Shown: positions 62,011-64,000 of the stretch, in pieces | Layout of the letters: every line of letters begins with the position of its first letter | Numbering within the stretch: position 1 is the stretch's first letter | Assembly: GCF_029168945.1 (NCBI RefSeq) | Contig: NC_083602.1 | Coordinates: 87,740,027-87,804,026, forward strand | DNA from: Cannabis sativa | Taxonomy: Eukaryota > Streptophyta > Magnoliopsida > Rosales > Cannabaceae | Direction of reading: 5' to 3' | DNA: 64,000 nt | The notes under the pieces: generated by a model | Seen by the model: the letters and a program-made list of their open reading frames with translations, nothing else | Databases searched by the model: none | What the model was told of the DNA's origin: nothing | Translations under genes and position numbers: made by a program

Positions 62011-63663
62011 ATTATGTATTGTAACAAATTAAAACTACACAAAAAATATTTTAGTATAATCTCAAAATGATCATTTTGGTATACTCGATATTTAGTATAT
62101 CTATAATTTTTTTTTAGATTGCATCACTAATTTAGAGCACCATTGAAGTTGCTATTAAATCTACTTTAGCTCTAGGCAAAATCATTATAATCCTTATCTA
62201 AGCATCTCTTTTTTTACGAATCATATGAAAAGTTTAATTATATTTTCTCTATATATATGTATGTAAAAATAAAAACCTATGGTGCAAATCATACCTAAGA
62301 AAAAAAAATAGTTAATAAAGCACAAGAGCATTGAATAAATAAATAAATAATAAATTGCGTCATAACTACTTAAAGTTTTAAGTTTATAAATAAAATAAAC
62401 TCAATGTTTATTTTTAATGTGATAAGTATCCTATATTTATAAAACTGTATTTTTTTTTTTAATTTTATCAGTATAAATTCTGTTATTTTCATAAACAAGT
62501 CACATATAAAGTCCAAATTTTAGATCATTAGATCTATACAGAAACATGTAGTATTAATTACTTTCAAATGTTTTTGATAAAATTCAAAGAAAATTATAAT
62601 TTTACAAATTAAGTACTTATGCCGTTAAAAATAAATATTAAATTTATACAAGTTACAAATTTAAAATTTTAAGTCTTAATATCTCTATTAATCCTAAAGA
62701 AAATCACGTGTACCAATGAGATTTAGGAATTAAAAAGAATTTGGCCAAAGATTTTTAGATCTGCAATACCTACTTCATGCAAATTAATTTAAAAAGTCAA
62801 AATGTAACAAATCATTAAATAAAAAAGTTAACAATTGCAATAATAAAGAATAAATGAAAAAAAATATTTTTTGAGCAAAGTTTAACATCATTTTTTATGT
62901 TCTAAATTTGATAAACATAATTAAAATATTTCATTTTATCACACTTAAAAAATAGCAATAAAAATTAATAGAACACACCACTTTCACACTCCTAGATCTC
63001 TCCCTCTCCCTTAAACAAAGGCACAAAACTTTCCCTTTTGTTTAAAGCTTAATTCTTTTCAAAGCAAAACAAAGCCACAAAGGCTTTTTCCATATATGAG
63101 AACTAGTATATAATCCATCCAAAACCACATAATCATATATAACAAATAACTAAATTGGCTCCTTTCATGTAAATACAAAGAAACATATAACAACATCACC
63201 ATTCCCCACCCACAAAAACAAATAATAAATAAATAAAGTAAAGATGAAATATCAAGAGATCTTCAACCTGGGTATAGATAGATAGAGAAGAACAAAAAGA
63301 AAAGAAGAGATAAAATAAATAACAAACTCATTGCTTCTACTAACAACATAGTATACACTTATACAAAAAGCCACAAAAGAAATGGGGAAAAATATTTATA
63401 TAATAACTAATAATAATAATAATACCCCATTTTTGGGACCAACTTCTCTTTTAAACAAAAAAAGTGAACCAAGAACCCCAATAATAATAATAATAGTTAT
63501 AATCATAAGTACACAAAAGACTATCATCATCATCACCATCATATCATGAAGATCTTCAAATTAAAATAAAAAAAAAAGTTCATGAAGAAAAAAAAATTCT
63601 ATACAGTTATTTTGGAAACTCCATTAACAGTGCTTAAGTTTCTTTGTCTTTGTCTTTTTGTGA

Positions 63664-64000
63664 CTACCTGGAAGAAACTGGGTTGAGAGCTCTAGCGAGT
63701 CCATTCATGGCTCCATAACCCTTTGAACTGAATCCCAAACAACCAAGTAAACCTTGCCTGTAAGGCAAGTATGTCTTCTTCCTCATTTCTTCAGCTTGAG
63801 CTCTTTTAGTTGTGTAATGAAGCTCGTGTGGAGATGGCGGAACTCGTCTTTTTCCAACTCCATTAGTCGGTTTTCCTATCACTGTTTTTTTCACAGATTG
63901 ATGACTACTGGTTTTTTTTGCTTTCTGGGTTTCTGAGTTCTTAGTCTGATCTTTCGAAGAAGAAGAAGAAGGAGTAATGGGATTATTGATGGGTTTTTTT
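63664..64000 (-). CDS. DUF1645-like protein, C-terminal part (cut by window end)
   Basis: The minus-strand frame is open from the window end to the TAG at 63666-63664, giving about 111 residues. First a low-complexity Ser/Lys stretch (ITPSSSSSSKDQTKNSETQK), then a conserved-looking block: RRVPPSPHELHYTTKRAQAE, EEMRKKTYLPYRQGLLGCLG, FSSKGYGAMNGLARALNPVS. The LPYRQGLLGCLGF signature recalls plant DUF1645 proteins, several of which respond to stress or nitrogen; this is from memory. The start codon and N-terminus lie outside the window. No function assigned. Confidence 0.7.
   Translation of the reverse strand, partial: KKPINNPITPSSSSSKDQTKNSETQKAKKTSSHQSVKKTVIGKPTNGVGKRRVPPSPHELHYTTKRAQAEEMRKKTYLPYRQGLLGCLGFSSKGYGAMNGLARALNPVSSR

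Larger units (their letters stand above)
60317..63663. other. AT-rich intergenic DNA
   Basis: No gene recognised apart from the hairpin and tandem repeat listed. Bases from about 63240 are less extreme and probably include the 3'UTR of the last gene. Confidence 0.4.

Overview
This window is nuclear DNA of a flowering plant. The evidence is split genes with GT-AG introns and plant-type proteins: an E-class PPR protein, a vacuolar H+-pyrophosphatase, an HDEL calreticulin and a PDIL2-type disulfide isomerase. The intergenic DNA is AT-rich and full of plant transposons, including a Cassandra TRIM, Mutator-like and hAT elements, solo LTRs and 3' LINE fragments. Gene architecture fits a eudicot; the species cannot be named from sequence alone. 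All coordinates below come from reading frames and splice signals by eye.

Layout. 0-9.4 kb: an intronless PPR gene (+), a LINE RNase H fossil, a four-exon small secreted protein (-) with a MITE in intron 2, a tRNA-Ala(AGC) (-), and SAR1 (-). 9.4-14.35 kb: two neighbouring Mutator-like elements, each split by a later insertion. The first holds a complete Cassandra element; the second holds a solo LTR in its right TIR. 14.35-22.4 kb: AT-rich DNA, another LINE fossil, a universal stress protein gene (+) and two small MITEs. 22.4-26 kb: calreticulin (-), 13 coding exons, with a promoter carrying unfolded-protein-response elements. 27.3-32.6 kb: two tandem copies of an odd palindromic, hexamer-rich element, one split by a solo LTR (itself carrying a MITE) and the other by a non-autonomous hAT element. 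32.9-36.6 kb: four LINE 3' fragments, one with an intact RNase H domain. 37.5-41.9 kb: H+-PPase (-). 45.4-49.5 kb: ZMAT2/SNU23-like splicing factor (-). 49.8-51.8 kb: a LINE fossil and a PP2C pseudogene (-). 54.3-58.3 kb: PDIL2 (+). 63.7-64.0 kb: 3' end of a DUF1645-like gene (-), running off the window.

Working together. Three genes serve the early secretory pathway: SAR1 (COPII budding), calreticulin (ER lectin chaperone and Ca2+ buffer) and PDIL2 (oxidative folding). Only calreticulin shows canonical ERSE motifs, so I treat the grouping as probable coincidence. The main non-gene content is layered transposition history, and in several places target-site duplications establish the order of insertion.
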